Source: Methylotenera sp.
Lineage (GTDB): Bacteria > Pseudomonadota > Gammaproteobacteria > Burkholderiales > Methylophilaceae
Length of the DNA: 64,000 nucleotides
Reading direction: 5' to 3'
Assembly: GCF_030653755.1 (NCBI RefSeq)
Contig: NZ_JAURYU010000015.1
Location: 18,021 to 82,020 of the forward strand
Shown here piece after piece: positions 9,426 through 17,555 of this stretch. Below the pieces are notes generated by a model that saw nothing but the letters and a program-made list of their open reading frames with translations, ran no database searches and was not told the origin of the DNA. Within the stretch, counting starts at the first letter, position 1. Each line of letters begins with the position of its first letter. Both the position numbers and the translations under genes were made by a program.

Positions 9426-11444
9426 CTATTGTTTATTGAGCATGGCTCTAATGTTTGCCATTTTTGATTTACCAAAATCTTTACTGGCTTCTGGGTCTTT
9501 ATTAAATGGGTTACCAAAGTGACGTACATCGTCTTTAGGAATCTCAGCAATAAAGCGGCTAGGTTCGCACATTTCCATTTCACCTGCGCGCTTGCGTTTT
9601 TTACACCATGAAATATTCAGTGACTTTTGCGCACGCGTAATGCCAACATACATTAAGCGGCGCTCTTCTTCAATTTTGTCGTTATCAATCGATTCGCGGT
9701 GAGGGAGAATCCCTTCCTCTACACCAATGAGAAATACGTGGCCAAATTCCAAGCCTTTAGAGGCGTGTAACGTGGAGAGTTTCACTGCATCAGGCTCACC
9801 GTTTTCACGGCCTTCTAACATGCTCATGAGTGACACCATTTGCGTGAGTTCTAGTAGGTTTTTACCTTCTTTTTCATTACCATACTCGGTGCTTGGCTCA
9901 CCTTTTTTAGAGAGCCAGCCAGTAAAGTCGAGCACGTTAGACCATTTAACTTCAGCAGCGCGTGGTTCTTCAGAGTCGTATAAAAATGCTTCGTATTGTA
10001 TGGTCGCTAATAAATCATTTAGCACTTCATTGGCAGGGTCACGTACGGCACGGTCTTGCAGTTTGTTGATGTACTGGCAAAAGTTGAGTAAATCTTCTAG
10101 CTGTTTATTGCCAATCTCATTTTGAAAGCCGCCTTCAAAAGCGGCAGCAAATAATGAGATTTTATGTGCGCTGGCATATTCACCTAGGCGTTCAAGCGTG
10201 GTATTGCCAATGCCCTTTTTAGGCGTGGTTGCTGCACGGATAAACGCAGGGTCATCATCTTCGTTGGCAATGAGTCTTAAATAGCTGATGAGGTCTTTAA
10301 TTTCTGCTTTATCAAAGAAAGATTGCCCGCCTGATACGGTGTAGGGGATTTTCTGATTACGCAAATGCTGCTCAAAGATACGTGCTTGATGGTTACCGCG
10401 ATAAAGAATCGCATAATCTTTATAGTAAGTGCGGTTTTCAAACTTATGGGCTTGCAGCTTCATGACCACGCTTTCAGCTTCATGCTCTTCGCTCATGGCT
10501 GCGGTCACTTGAATCATTTCACCTGTGCCAAGCTCGCTCCAGAGTTTTTTTTCAAATAGCTTAGGGTTATTTGCAATCACTTGGTTAGCAGCGCGTAAGA
10601 TACGTACGGTAGAGCGGTAATTTTGCTCAAGTTTAATCACTTTAAGCTTACTAAAGTCTGTGGTGAGTTGGCGTAGATTTTCAACATCCGCGCCGCGCCA
10701 GCCGTAAATCGCTTGGTCATCATCGCCCACAGCGGTAAATTGTCCACGTAAGCCTGTGAGCATTTTCACCAGTTTGTATTGGCAGGCGTTGGTATCTTGG
10801 TATTCATCAATCAATAGATATTGCAACTTACGTTGCCATTTGTTCAGCGCTTCTTCGTGTTGTTCAAATAGCTCTACAGGCAGCTTAATTAAATCATCGA
10901 AGTCTACGGCTTGATACGCTTTTAAGGTTTGCTGATAAATCTGGTAAACCTTGGCCGCGGCATGGGTGAGCTCTTCGTCAGCCTGTGCTTTCGCTTGGTC
11001 TGGGTTAATAAAAGCGTTTTTCCAGCTAGAAATCTGCCATTGCGTTTTACGTAATAACTGCTTATCAGTGGTGGCGAGTACATCCGCTAAAATTTTAAAG
11101 CTATCTGACGAATCTAAAATTGAGAACTGTGGCTTATAGCCAAGCAATACAGCCTCTGCGCGCAACATCTGCAACCCTAGCGAGTGAAATGTGGCAATGG
11201 TAAGGCCTTTGATGTTGGTGCCTTGCATCAGCTTGCCAACGCGCTCTTGCATTTCTAATGCGGCTTTGTTGGTAAACGTAATCGCGGCAATTTCTTTTGG
11301 CGCATAGCCCGCTTCGTTAATCAGATAGCTGATTTTTTGGGTAATCACACGGGTTTTTCCGCTACCAGCACCTGCTAAAACAAGTAGCGGGCCGTCCAAA
11401 TATTTTACCGCCTCACGCTGAGGCGTATTCATTGAATTTAACAT
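9426..11444 (-). CDS. rep: ATP-dependent DNA helicase Rep (UvrD/Rep superfamily 1A)
   Basis: A 672-residue protein, almost the same length as E. coli Rep. It carries the SF1A helicase motifs: Walker A GAGSGKT near the N-terminus, DEYQDTN, GDDDQAIYGWRG, NYRST, LSTLHASKGLEF and VGITRAQ near the C-terminus. Rep translocates 3'-5' on single-stranded DNA and clears proteins ahead of replication forks. Two start codons are possible (11444 and 11432); the upstream one is used here. The gene begins 9 bases after the rbgA stop, so rbgA-rep-uup probably forms one operon. Confidence 0.93.
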   Translation of the reverse strand: MLNSMNTPQREAVKYLDGPLLVLAGAGSGKTRVITQKISYLINEAGYAPKEIAAITFTNKAALEMQERVGKLMQGTNIKGLTIATFHSLGLQMLRAEAVLLGYKPQFSILDSSDSFKILADVLATTDKQLLRKTQWQISSWKNAFINPDQAKAQADEELTHAAAKVYQIYQQTLKAYQAVDFDDLIKLPVELFEQHEEALNKWQRKLQYLLIDEYQDTNACQYKLVKMLTGLRGQFTAVGDDDQAIYGWRGADVENLRQLTTDFSKLKVIKLEQNYRSTVRILRAANQVIANNPKLFEKKLWSELGTGEMIQVTAAMSEEHEAESVVMKLQAHKFENRTYYKDYAILYRGNHQARIFEQHLRNQKIPYTVSGGQSFFDKAEIKDLISYLRLIANEDDDPAFIRAATTPKKGIGNTTLERLGEYASAHKISLFAAAFEGGFQNEIGNKQLEDLLNFCQYINKLQDRAVRDPANEVLNDLLATIQYEAFLYDSEEPRAAEVKWSNVLDFTGWLSKKGEPSTEYGNEKEGKNLLELTQMVSLMSMLEGRENGEPDAVKLSTLHASKGLEFGHVFLIGVEEGILPHRESIDNDKIEEERRLMYVGITRAQKSLNISWCKKRKRAGEMEMCEPSRFIAEIPKDDVRHFGNPFNKDPEASKDFGKSKMANIRAMLNKQ

Positions 11445-11453
11445 GACAAATTA

Positions 11454-12407
11454 CTATTGATTTGAGTCAGATGCTTCGTCTTTTTCCGAGGCTTGATCTG
11501 AGGCTTGTTCTGAGATATTGGTTGGGTTGGTTTGTGTACTTAACACCATTGCAGCTCTTGATGATGGCGTTTCTAAACTCACGCGACCAATGGCACCACT
11601 GCGATAATCAGTTAAAAAGGCAACTGCGGTTTTTTCCATATCCCACAGGCCATCATGGCGTTTGTAAGACCTGCGTTTTGCAATCGCCTCAAGTAGATCA
11701 ACACCATCCATTTGTGTTACATCTAGTTTCATTGCGTCTAGTTTATAACGTGCATTCACTAGCGCAGGGTAGCTCTTTAATAGGTTGTCGGCTAAAAATG
11801 TAGCAACATCTTCATCAATCACCGCATTTCTACCAATCGCATGGCTGGCGGCCAGCATGTAGCCATCAGACTCATAAGCGATTCTAGGCCACATCATGCC
11901 TGGCGTATCGGTAATGCTCATGGTGTCGTCTAAGTCAAAACGTTGCTGGCTTTTAGTCACGGCAGGCTCATCACCTACTTTTGCCACACGGCGATTGAGC
12001 AGGGCATTCATTAGCGTAGATTTCCCCACGTTAGGAATACCCATAATCAACATACGCAATGGTTTTAAATGGGTACCGCGGTGAGGTGTGATTTTTTTGC
12101 AGATAGCCGGAATCTTTTTTGCATCGCCTGCTTTTTTACAAGAAAGTGCCACCGCTTTAGTATTAGGCTGCGCGTTAAAATAATTTAACCATGCTTGTGT
12201 CGCGGCAGGGTCTGCTAAATCGGCCTTATTTAAAATCTTAAGTTGTGGGCGTTGACGAAACAAACGCATTTCATCAATCATCGGGTTATGGCTAGCGGCG
12301 GGTACCCGTGCATCTAACACCTCAATCACCATGTCGGTAAACTCCATGGTCTCTTCGGCTTTTTTACGCGCTTGGGTCATGTGACCTGGGTACCATTGAA
12401 TTGCCAT
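11454..12407 (-). CDS. rbgA: Ribosome biogenesis GTPase YlqF/RbgA
   Basis: A 317-residue protein that starts WYPGHM, the hallmark of the YlqF/RbgA family. The GTPase motifs are circularly permuted: NKADLAD (G4) precedes the P-loop GIPNVGKST (G1) and then DTPGMMW (G3). A C-terminal helical domain follows, ending in a Ser/Glu/Asp-rich tail. RbgA helps late assembly of the 50S ribosomal subunit. It is the first gene of the rbgA-rep-uup string. The 286 bases upstream, shared with the divergent methyltransferase gene, should hold both promoters. Confidence 0.92.
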   Translation of the reverse strand: MAIQWYPGHMTQARKKAEETMEFTDMVIEVLDARVPAASHNPMIDEMRLFRQRPQLKILNKADLADPAATQAWLNYFNAQPNTKAVALSCKKAGDAKKIPAICKKITPHRGTHLKPLRMLIMGIPNVGKSTLMNALLNRRVAKVGDEPAVTKSQQRFDLDDTMSITDTPGMMWPRIAYESDGYMLAASHAIGRNAVIDEDVATFLADNLLKSYPALVNARYKLDAMKLDVTQMDGVDLLEAIAKRRSYKRHDGLWDMEKTAVAFLTDYRSGAIGRVSLETPSSRAAMVLSTQTNPTNISEQASDQASEKDEASDSNQ

Positions 12408-12693
12408 CTATTTCATATCCTTAATAATGCTGACTTTGCTGCCTATCATTTAGCAACAAAAGTGTAGTGTCTCTAGCTTTTGGTTAAATCATCCCTAGAT
12501 GATAAAAAAATTGTGCTATTAACTAATTTCGTTATTTTAGCATTGACGGCTTCAATTCAAGTTTTTATCTGAGATTTTCCGTGGATTATTTAAGCTTGTA
12601 TGGTGTGATTGAGCACACCAAATTTTGCATTATTTGATTTTTTCACAACATTTCCAACGCTTTTCAAGGCACATATTCCTGTAAAATAACGGT
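12408..12693. promoter_or_regulatory. Divergent intergenic region, rbgA / methyltransferase
   Basis: 286 AT-rich bases between two divergently transcribed genes, with no open frame of note. It must contain promoters for both directions, but no pair of -35 and -10 boxes stands out clearly. Two copies of a short caca(a)/accaaatttt-like stretch near 12611-12655 are too weak to call an operator. Confidence 0.4.
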
Positions 12694-13530
12694 ATGCAAA
12701 ATATTCCAGAAATAAAACCTAACCAATCTATTGAGCTACTTAAAGCGCTGCATATCCTCACGCGCGACGGCAAGCTTAACCAAGATAGTCGCCGTAAACT
12801 TAAGCAAGTTTATCACTTGGTCAATTTTATTGAGCCTTTGTTCAACGATGTTTTAGCGCATAACCCTAACCCTGTTTTGGTGGATCATGGTGCGGGCAAG
12901 TCTTACCTTGGTTTTATTCTGTATGACTTACTACTTAAGCAATTAGCGGCTGGCGAAGTGATCGGCATTGAAACGCGAGCAGAATTAGTGGCTAAATCCA
13001 AAGAGCTCGCGCAACAGCTTAATTTTGCACGGATGCGCTTTGAACATTTAACGGTAGAAGACTCTATCAGCTCAAACGTGATTCCAGAAAAAGTGGGTAT
13101 TGTGACCGCTTTACATGCATGCAACACCGCAACCGATGATGCGATTCAATTTGCACTCAAAAAACAGGCAAAATATATGGTGTTAGTGCCATGTTGTCAG
13201 GCAGAAGTAGCCGAAGTATTACGGCAACATAAAAATGAAAGCTTTGGTAAAACAGCGTTAAGTGAAATCTGGCGCCACCCCATACATACGCGCGAGTTTG
13301 GTAGCCAAATTACCAACGTGTTACGTTGTTTGCAGTTAGAAGCCGCAGGCTACAGCGTCACAGTGACAGAGCTGGTAGGGTGGGAGCACTCCATGAAAAA
13401 TGAGTTAATCATTGCCAAATACACTGGTCAGCCTCGTAAAAATGCAGCAGAGCGCATTACGAATATATTGCATGAATTGAACTTAGAAACCATGCAATCC
13501 AGATTTTTAGCACAGCCATCTTCTACATAA
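12694..13530 (+). CDS. SAM-dependent methyltransferase, Methyltransf_32-like
   Basis: A 278-residue soluble protein with a Rossmann-type methyltransferase core. VDHGAGKSYLGF (about 63-74) is the SAM-binding glycine motif, GIETR follows as the acidic strand-2 motif, LHACNTATDDAI resembles the motif seen in Methyltransf_32 proteins (HACG-x-LTD), and PCCQ is a conserved late motif. Substrate is unknown; related proteins have been linked to RNA or small molecules. A cysteine pair (PCC) is kept, as in the family. It is followed 15 bases later by a secreted protein of unknown function. The fold is confident, the function open. Confidence 0.72.
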   Translation: MQNIPEIKPNQSIELLKALHILTRDGKLNQDSRRKLKQVYHLVNFIEPLFNDVLAHNPNPVLVDHGAGKSYLGFILYDLLLKQLAAGEVIGIETRAELVAKSKELAQQLNFARMRFEHLTVEDSISSNVIPEKVGIVTALHACNTATDDAIQFALKKQAKYMVLVPCCQAEVAEVLRQHKNESFGKTALSEIWRHPIHTREFGSQITNVLRCLQLEAAGYSVTVTELVGWEHSMKNELIIAKYTGQPRKNAAERITNILHELNLETMQSRFLAQPSST

Positions 13531-13545
13531 TCATCGGGCGTAAAT

Positions 13546-13962
13546 ATGAAGTTTTTCACCTATATATTATTGAGTTTTATTAGCTTTAGTAGCCAAGCTG
13601 AAACATTAAACACACCAGACTTTAGTGGCGTGTACAACTGCGTAGGCGATGATGCACATGAGGGCAAATATACAGGCACAGTCACGATGCGCTTAAAACC
13701 AGAACACAGCAAAGCAAGCTATGCCAGTTATGACTTTAAGCTAAAAGTCCCTGAATACGGCATCTACTTAGGCCATGCTGCGGCAAATGGTCATCATGTT
13801 GCTATGCACTTTGCATTACAAGACCAAACCACTAAAGACTACGGCACAGGCATTGCCGAAATGAAGAAAAATGCAAAAGGCCAGTGGAGCTTTCATAAGT
13901 TCTATTTTGAGCCTGAGTTTAAAGGTGGCAACACAGGGGTGGAAGACTGCACCATTCAATAA
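13546..13962 (+). CDS. Exported protein of unknown function
   Basis: A 138-residue protein with a clear Sec signal peptide (MKFFTYILLSF..., predicted cleavage after about SSQA at residue 18). The mature part has two cysteines, one near each end (YNC and EDC), which could form a disulfide in the periplasm. The pattern of strands with GVY, GTVTMRL and GIYLGHA suggests a small beta-barrel or lipocalin-like fold, but I do not recognise a family. It follows the methyltransferase gene by 15 bases and is probably cotranscribed. Confidence 0.7.
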   Translation: MKFFTYILLSFISFSSQAETLNTPDFSGVYNCVGDDAHEGKYTGTVTMRLKPEHSKASYASYDFKLKVPEYGIYLGHAAANGHHVAMHFALQDQTTKDYGTGIAEMKKNAKGQWSFHKFYFEPEFKGGNTGVEDCTIQ

Positions 13963-14005
13963 TTGCTAAAGCGCTTTGGGAAAACACAAAACCCCCAATA
14001 ACCGC

Positions 14006-14011
14006 TATAAT
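14006..14011 (+). promoter_or_regulatory. -10 box of the tRNA-Lys promoter
   Basis: A perfect TATAAT lies 9 bases before the tRNA 5' end. No good -35 is seen at the expected distance (13983-13988 reads aacaca), so the promoter may be weak or may depend on its upstream bases. Confidence 0.45.
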
Positions 14012-14020
14012 AAACGCTCT

Positions 14021-14096
14021 GGGAGATTAGCTCAGCTGGTAGAGCAGCGGACTCTTAATCCGTTTGTCGCGAGTTCGATCCTCGCATCTCCTACCA
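14021..14096 (+). tRNA. tRNA-Lys (anticodon CTT)
   Basis: A full cloverleaf can be drawn: acceptor 14021-14027 with 14086-14092, anticodon stem 14047-14051 with 14059-14063, anticodon CTT at 14054-14056, T stem 14069-14073 with 14081-14085, discriminator A at 14093, and an encoded CCA at 14094-14096. The first pair is G1-U72 rather than G-C. It reads AAG codons. It is followed at once by a 10-bp hairpin and then by an inverted copy of its own anticodon region (separate entries). Confidence 0.95.
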
Positions 14097-14097
14097 A

Positions 14098-14140
14098 TTA
14101 AATCAAAGGCTTGTGCTTATGTGCAGGCATTTTGATTTAA
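14098..14140 (+). terminator. Hairpin directly after tRNA-Lys, possible terminator
   Basis: A perfect 10-bp AT-rich stem (14098-14107 with 14131-14140) closes a 23-base loop directly after the encoded CCA. There is no T-run after it, so it is not a textbook terminator; a processing structure is equally possible. Confidence 0.45.
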
Positions 14141-14156
14141 CTACCCTCTAGCATGA

Positions 14157-14185
14157 GACAAACGGATTAAGAGTCCGCTGCTCTA
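14157..14185 (-). repeat. Inverted 29-base copy of the tRNA-Lys anticodon region
   Basis: These 29 bases are the perfect reverse complement of tRNA-Lys bases 14040-14068, which span the 3' part of the D arm, the whole anticodon arm and the variable loop. Neither the acceptor stem nor the T arm is copied, so it cannot make a second tRNA. A read-through transcript could pair with the tRNA over 29 bp. The bases from here to the next gene (14384) hold no other recognisable feature. Confidence 0.9.
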
Positions 14186-14383
14186 TCTCAAAATTTGCGC
14201 ACTTTACTCTGCAAAATACGTATAACTCATTAACAAAACTAGCGCTTATCTATATATTAGAATAGTTTATTTTTTTAATGCATTGATTTTATTGGTAAAT
14301 TAATACTTAAATTATTGTCGTAAGTATCGCTAATAGTTGGCACGTTATTTGATTTATTATCTTGGTATATTACTAAAGGATTA

Positions 14384-15046
14384 ATGATGAGTATTGTGAC
14401 TAAAAAACTATTTGGCTTGATGTTGATAGGTTTGTTATTTTCTAACGTTACATTTGCAGGTATGAATGAAGATGTTGTTCAATTACAAAAGTCTTGGGAA
14501 AAACTTAAATATCAAACTCCAAGCTCCCAGCAGGAAAAAGGTTTTGAGGCGTTGTTAGCACAATCTAAAGAAGTAACTGCGCAATATCCCGATAAAGCTG
14601 AGCCTTTGGTTTGGCAAGGGATTATTGAAGCAACATTTGCTGGTGTAAGAAACGGCATTAGCGGCCAATTAGCAGCTTTATCTTTAGTGAAGAATGCAAA
14701 AAAGAGTTTTGATGCGGCAATTAACATTAACCCGACCGCTTTAAACGGTTCTAGTTATACCAGTTTGGGCTCCTTGTATTACCAAGTACCGTCTTGGCCA
14801 ATTTCGTTTGGAGATAATCAAAAAGCGAAAGAGTACCTTACTAAAGGGCTGGAGCTAAACCCTGAGGGCATTGATGCTAATTACTTTTATGGTGATTATC
14901 TTTATAAAACTGGTGATGCTTCAAAAGCTGAAGCTGTATTGAAAAAAGCATTGCAGGCTCATCCTAGAGAGGGGCGTGAAGTGTCTGATGAAGGGCGTAA
15001 AAAAGAAATTGACGATTTACTCCAAAAAATTGCAGAAGAAAAGTAA
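14384..15046 (+). CDS. Exported TPR-like protein of unknown function
   Basis: A 220-residue protein with a Sec signal peptide (cleavage near TFAG, residue 26) and helical repeats resembling tetratricopeptide repeats in the C-terminal half (LTKGLELNPEGIDANYFYG..., then KAEAVLKKALQAHPR). It probably acts in the periplasm as a binding or scaffold protein. Two ATGs are adjacent (14384, 14387); an AAGGA lies just upstream and the second has slightly better spacing. The gene stands alone between the tRNA region and the potassium-regulation genes. The TPR fold is likely; the role is unknown. Confidence 0.72.
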   Translation: MMSIVTKKLFGLMLIGLLFSNVTFAGMNEDVVQLQKSWEKLKYQTPSSQQEKGFEALLAQSKEVTAQYPDKAEPLVWQGIIEATFAGVRNGISGQLAALSLVKNAKKSFDAAININPTALNGSSYTSLGSLYYQVPSWPISFGDNQKAKEYLTKGLELNPEGIDANYFYGDYLYKTGDASKAEAVLKKALQAHPREGREVSDEGRKKEIDDLLQKIAEEK

Positions 15047-15094
15047 TTTCAAATACGGTTGATTATAGTGTGTTTGAAATTAAAGCTTCAGATG

Positions 15095-15128
15095 TCTAGC
15101 TAGGCTGGATTAATCCAGCCTAGCTAGA
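15095..15128. repeat. 34-bp perfect palindrome
   Basis: Bases 15095-15111 are the exact reverse complement of 15112-15128 with no spacer (centre ATTAAT). It lies 48 bases after the TPR gene stop and 183 bases before the KdpD-like gene. No T-run follows, so it is either a terminator without a tail, a cruciform, or a dyad operator. Confidence 0.9.
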
Positions 15129-15311
15129 TGTAGAGGTGTCAAAAATTTACGCCTAAGGTAAAGGTAACAAGCTAGTATTAGAAAATATCTTATGTGTTTA
15201 ATCACTTTTAATCAGAGACTATTACATGACATTTGTTCGATTTTAGTATCTAATCCAAGGAGATGTTTCTGCCATATATCAGGCATATATAATGAAGTTA
15301 GGGATGAAGGT

Positions 15312-16799
15312 TTGAATAAACAAATCATTCAAGCCACTTTAGTGGCATTTATGTTGGTGCTAACCACTGCGCTAGGTCAAAAATTCTCGGGTATATTGAG
15401 TTTAACTGGCATAGCAATGCTGTATTTGCTAATTGTGGTTGCCGTGGCTTACTCTCAATCATTTCTTACTGCATGCCTTACAGGGTTGGCAGCTTTTTTC
15501 CTGATTAATTATTTTTTCACATCCCCGCGTTTTACTTTTCAAGTTGCTCACATTGAGTCTATTGCCAGCTTGGTTAGCTTTTTATTGGTGTCACTTGTGA
15601 TTACCTCTTTAGTGAAAAAACTTAAATTCCAAACTGGCGAGTCTATGACTGCATATAAGCGTGCAGACTTTGCAAGGCGTTTAGCAGAGCATTTGGCGAT
15701 TGCAGATGATATGAATACGCTTTTTCAAGACAGTTGCCATCTTTTAAGTATTGAGTTTGGAACAAAAATTTTGATTGGAAGTCTTGATGATGAAAGTAAA
15801 TTTGTCATCCATTTAGATTCGGGTGAGATTGATTTGCCTGAGCCTAATGCAATGAGGTGGGTGGCTGACAATGGTAAGCCAATTGGTCCTTATACTGGTA
15901 ATTGGGAGGCCTCTAAATGGTGGGTAATTCCATTTAACAGATTGCCAAGTAAAGACCCTGTTTTAATTGTGAGCAATGTTAGCGCAGAGTCTAGTTTAAA
16001 TACATTCAATACCATTAAATATTCGGTTGATCAGGTTGCGATGGCTTATCAGCGACTCAAGAGCTTAGAGCGGGCAAAAAAAGCAGAGCTTATTGCATAC
16101 GAGGAAGCTATTCAAAATGCATTGCTTGCGTCAATAGCACATGATATGAGGACGCCACTCACTTCTATTTTAGGAGCAGCAACAGCTTTAGGCCAAAAGA
16201 ACGTCAAGTTAAGTGAAAGTCAGAACGCGCACTTGACAGCCCTGATTGCGTCTCAGGCACAGCATTTGGCAACGACTACTGAAAATATACTTTCATTAAT
16301 ACGCCTTGAATCAAGTACTTCAAACACCATTCCAATGGCGCTAGAATCCCCAGAGGAAATTATTGGGATAGTGTTGAAGTTATATAAAGATCGTGGTGAT
16401 GATTTAAACTTTAATGTGACTATCAATGAGCAAGAGTTATTGATATATGCAAATGCTAATCTGTTGATTCAGGCATTAATTAATCTTATCGATAATGCGA
16501 AATTATCAAATCTATCTTCAAATATTCAAGATGCTATCCAAATTGAGGTTTGTAAAATAGACAATCGTATTAATATCAGCATTTTGGATCATGGTGAGGG
16601 GTTTAGTGATGATTTTAATATCACTAAAATAAAGAAGTTCTCGTCAACGCGTAGTAAAGGGTTTGGATTAGGCTTGCCTATCGTTCAAGCGATTGCCAAT
16701 GCGCATCATGCAGATTTAATCATTAGTAACCGCGCCACTTGTGGCGCGCGTGTTACATTGAGTTTTGCCATACCAGTGATTGATACAACGCATGCTTGA
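15312..16799 (+). CDS. Shortened KdpD-like sensor histidine kinase
   Basis: About 496 residues from the TTG chosen here (AAGG just upstream; the longer frame from 15192 adds residues without family character). It begins directly with the four-helix DUF4118 membrane domain (about 1-110) typical of KdpD, followed by a GAF-like region, a HisKA dimerisation domain with phospho-acceptor His277 in IAHDMRTP, and a HATPase domain with N box LINLIDNAK and G boxes DHGEGF and GFGLGLP. KdpD of E. coli has about 400 extra N-terminal residues (KdpD and USP domains) that are absent here. The last 8 bases overlap the response regulator gene. It probably senses potassium or osmotic state and works with the kup gene downstream. 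Confidence 0.82.
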   Translation: MNKQIIQATLVAFMLVLTTALGQKFSGILSLTGIAMLYLLIVVAVAYSQSFLTACLTGLAAFFLINYFFTSPRFTFQVAHIESIASLVSFLLVSLVITSLVKKLKFQTGESMTAYKRADFARRLAEHLAIADDMNTLFQDSCHLLSIEFGTKILIGSLDDESKFVIHLDSGEIDLPEPNAMRWVADNGKPIGPYTGNWEASKWWVIPFNRLPSKDPVLIVSNVSAESSLNTFNTIKYSVDQVAMAYQRLKSLERAKKAELIAYEEAIQNALLASIAHDMRTPLTSILGAATALGQKNVKLSESQNAHLTALIASQAQHLATTTENILSLIRLESSTSNTIPMALESPEEIIGIVLKLYKDRGDDLNFNVTINEQELLIYANANLLIQALINLIDNAKLSNLSSNIQDAIQIEVCKIDNRINISILDHGEGFSDDFNITKIKKFSSTRSKGFGLGLPIVQAIANAHHADLIISNRATCGARVTLSFAIPVIDTTHA

Positions 16800-17481
16800 T
16801 AAAGAATTAATATTAATTATAGAAGATGACTTGCAAATCAGTGAGTTTTTGCAATTTAGCTTGGATGCTCATGGCTTTAAAACAAGTCTTACCTCTCTTC
16901 TTAGTGATGCAATTCATTCATTTCAACGTCAAAAGCCTAAACTTATTTTATTGGATCTAAACCTTCCTGATGGTGATGGCTTAAGCTTTATTCAACATGT
17001 ACGGTTAAGTTCTGATATACCAATCATTGTTTTATCCGCACGCCAATCTGAAGAGGAGAAGGTGGATTGCTTTAACGCGGGTGCTGATGATTATCTTGCA
17101 AAACCTTTTGGCGTTAATGAACTTATCGCTCGGATTAGGACGTCTCTAAAGCGAGTTTCAATGATGTATTTACGAGATGATATTTTCAAAGTAGACGGTT
17201 TGGAAATTGATCTATCAAACGCAAGTGTTTACCTGAACTCACAACAATTACATCTCACCCCCATCGAATTTAAGCTTTTATTGTTACTCGCTAAAAGACC
17301 TGGTAAAGCATTTACACACCGTCAGTTATTAGCAGAAGTTTGGGGGCTTGAGTATGTAGATGAAGTGCACTACCTACGGATACATATGGGGAGGCTTCGC
17401 GCTCGTTTGGAAGAAAATCCAGCTTCACCTAGATACATTCTTACAGAAGTAGGTGTCGGTTATAGATTAGCAGCCTCTTAA
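16792..17481 (+). CDS. KdpE-like OmpR-family response regulator
   Basis: A 229-residue protein from ATG 16792, which overlaps the kinase stop by 8 bases (a TTG at 16780 is possible but unlikely). Receiver domain (about 1-115) with acidic pair EDD, phospho-acceptor Asp in LLDLNLPDGDG, and Lys in LAKPFG. The C-terminal winged helix (about 130-229) has the OmpR/PhoB pattern LTPIEFKLL ... RQLLAEVWG ... LRIHMGRLRARLE, closest to KdpE. It should bind DNA when phosphorylated by the upstream kinase. The most likely target in view is the kup promoter 75 bases downstream. Confidence 0.87.
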   Translation: MLDKELILIIEDDLQISEFLQFSLDAHGFKTSLTSLLSDAIHSFQRQKPKLILLDLNLPDGDGLSFIQHVRLSSDIPIIVLSARQSEEEKVDCFNAGADDYLAKPFGVNELIARIRTSLKRVSMMYLRDDIFKVDGLEIDLSNASVYLNSQQLHLTPIEFKLLLLLAKRPGKAFTHRQLLAEVWGLEYVDEVHYLRIHMGRLRARLEENPASPRYILTEVGVGYRLAAS

Positions 17482-17555
17482 ATATTCATTGTTTGTTTAT
17501 GCGATTGATATGTTCTCAATGATGTAATGGCATTTTTAATGATCATGGCATCACG

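Noticed and set aside
14157..14185. Integration (att) site remnant at tRNA-Lys
   Set aside because: The copy is inverted and covers the anticodon arm, not a direct copy of the tRNA 3' end, and no integrase or island follows.
15263..15292. Nine-codon leader peptide before the KdpD-like gene
   Set aside because: AAGGAG directly touches the ATG with no spacing, so translation is unlikely, and no attenuator structure follows.
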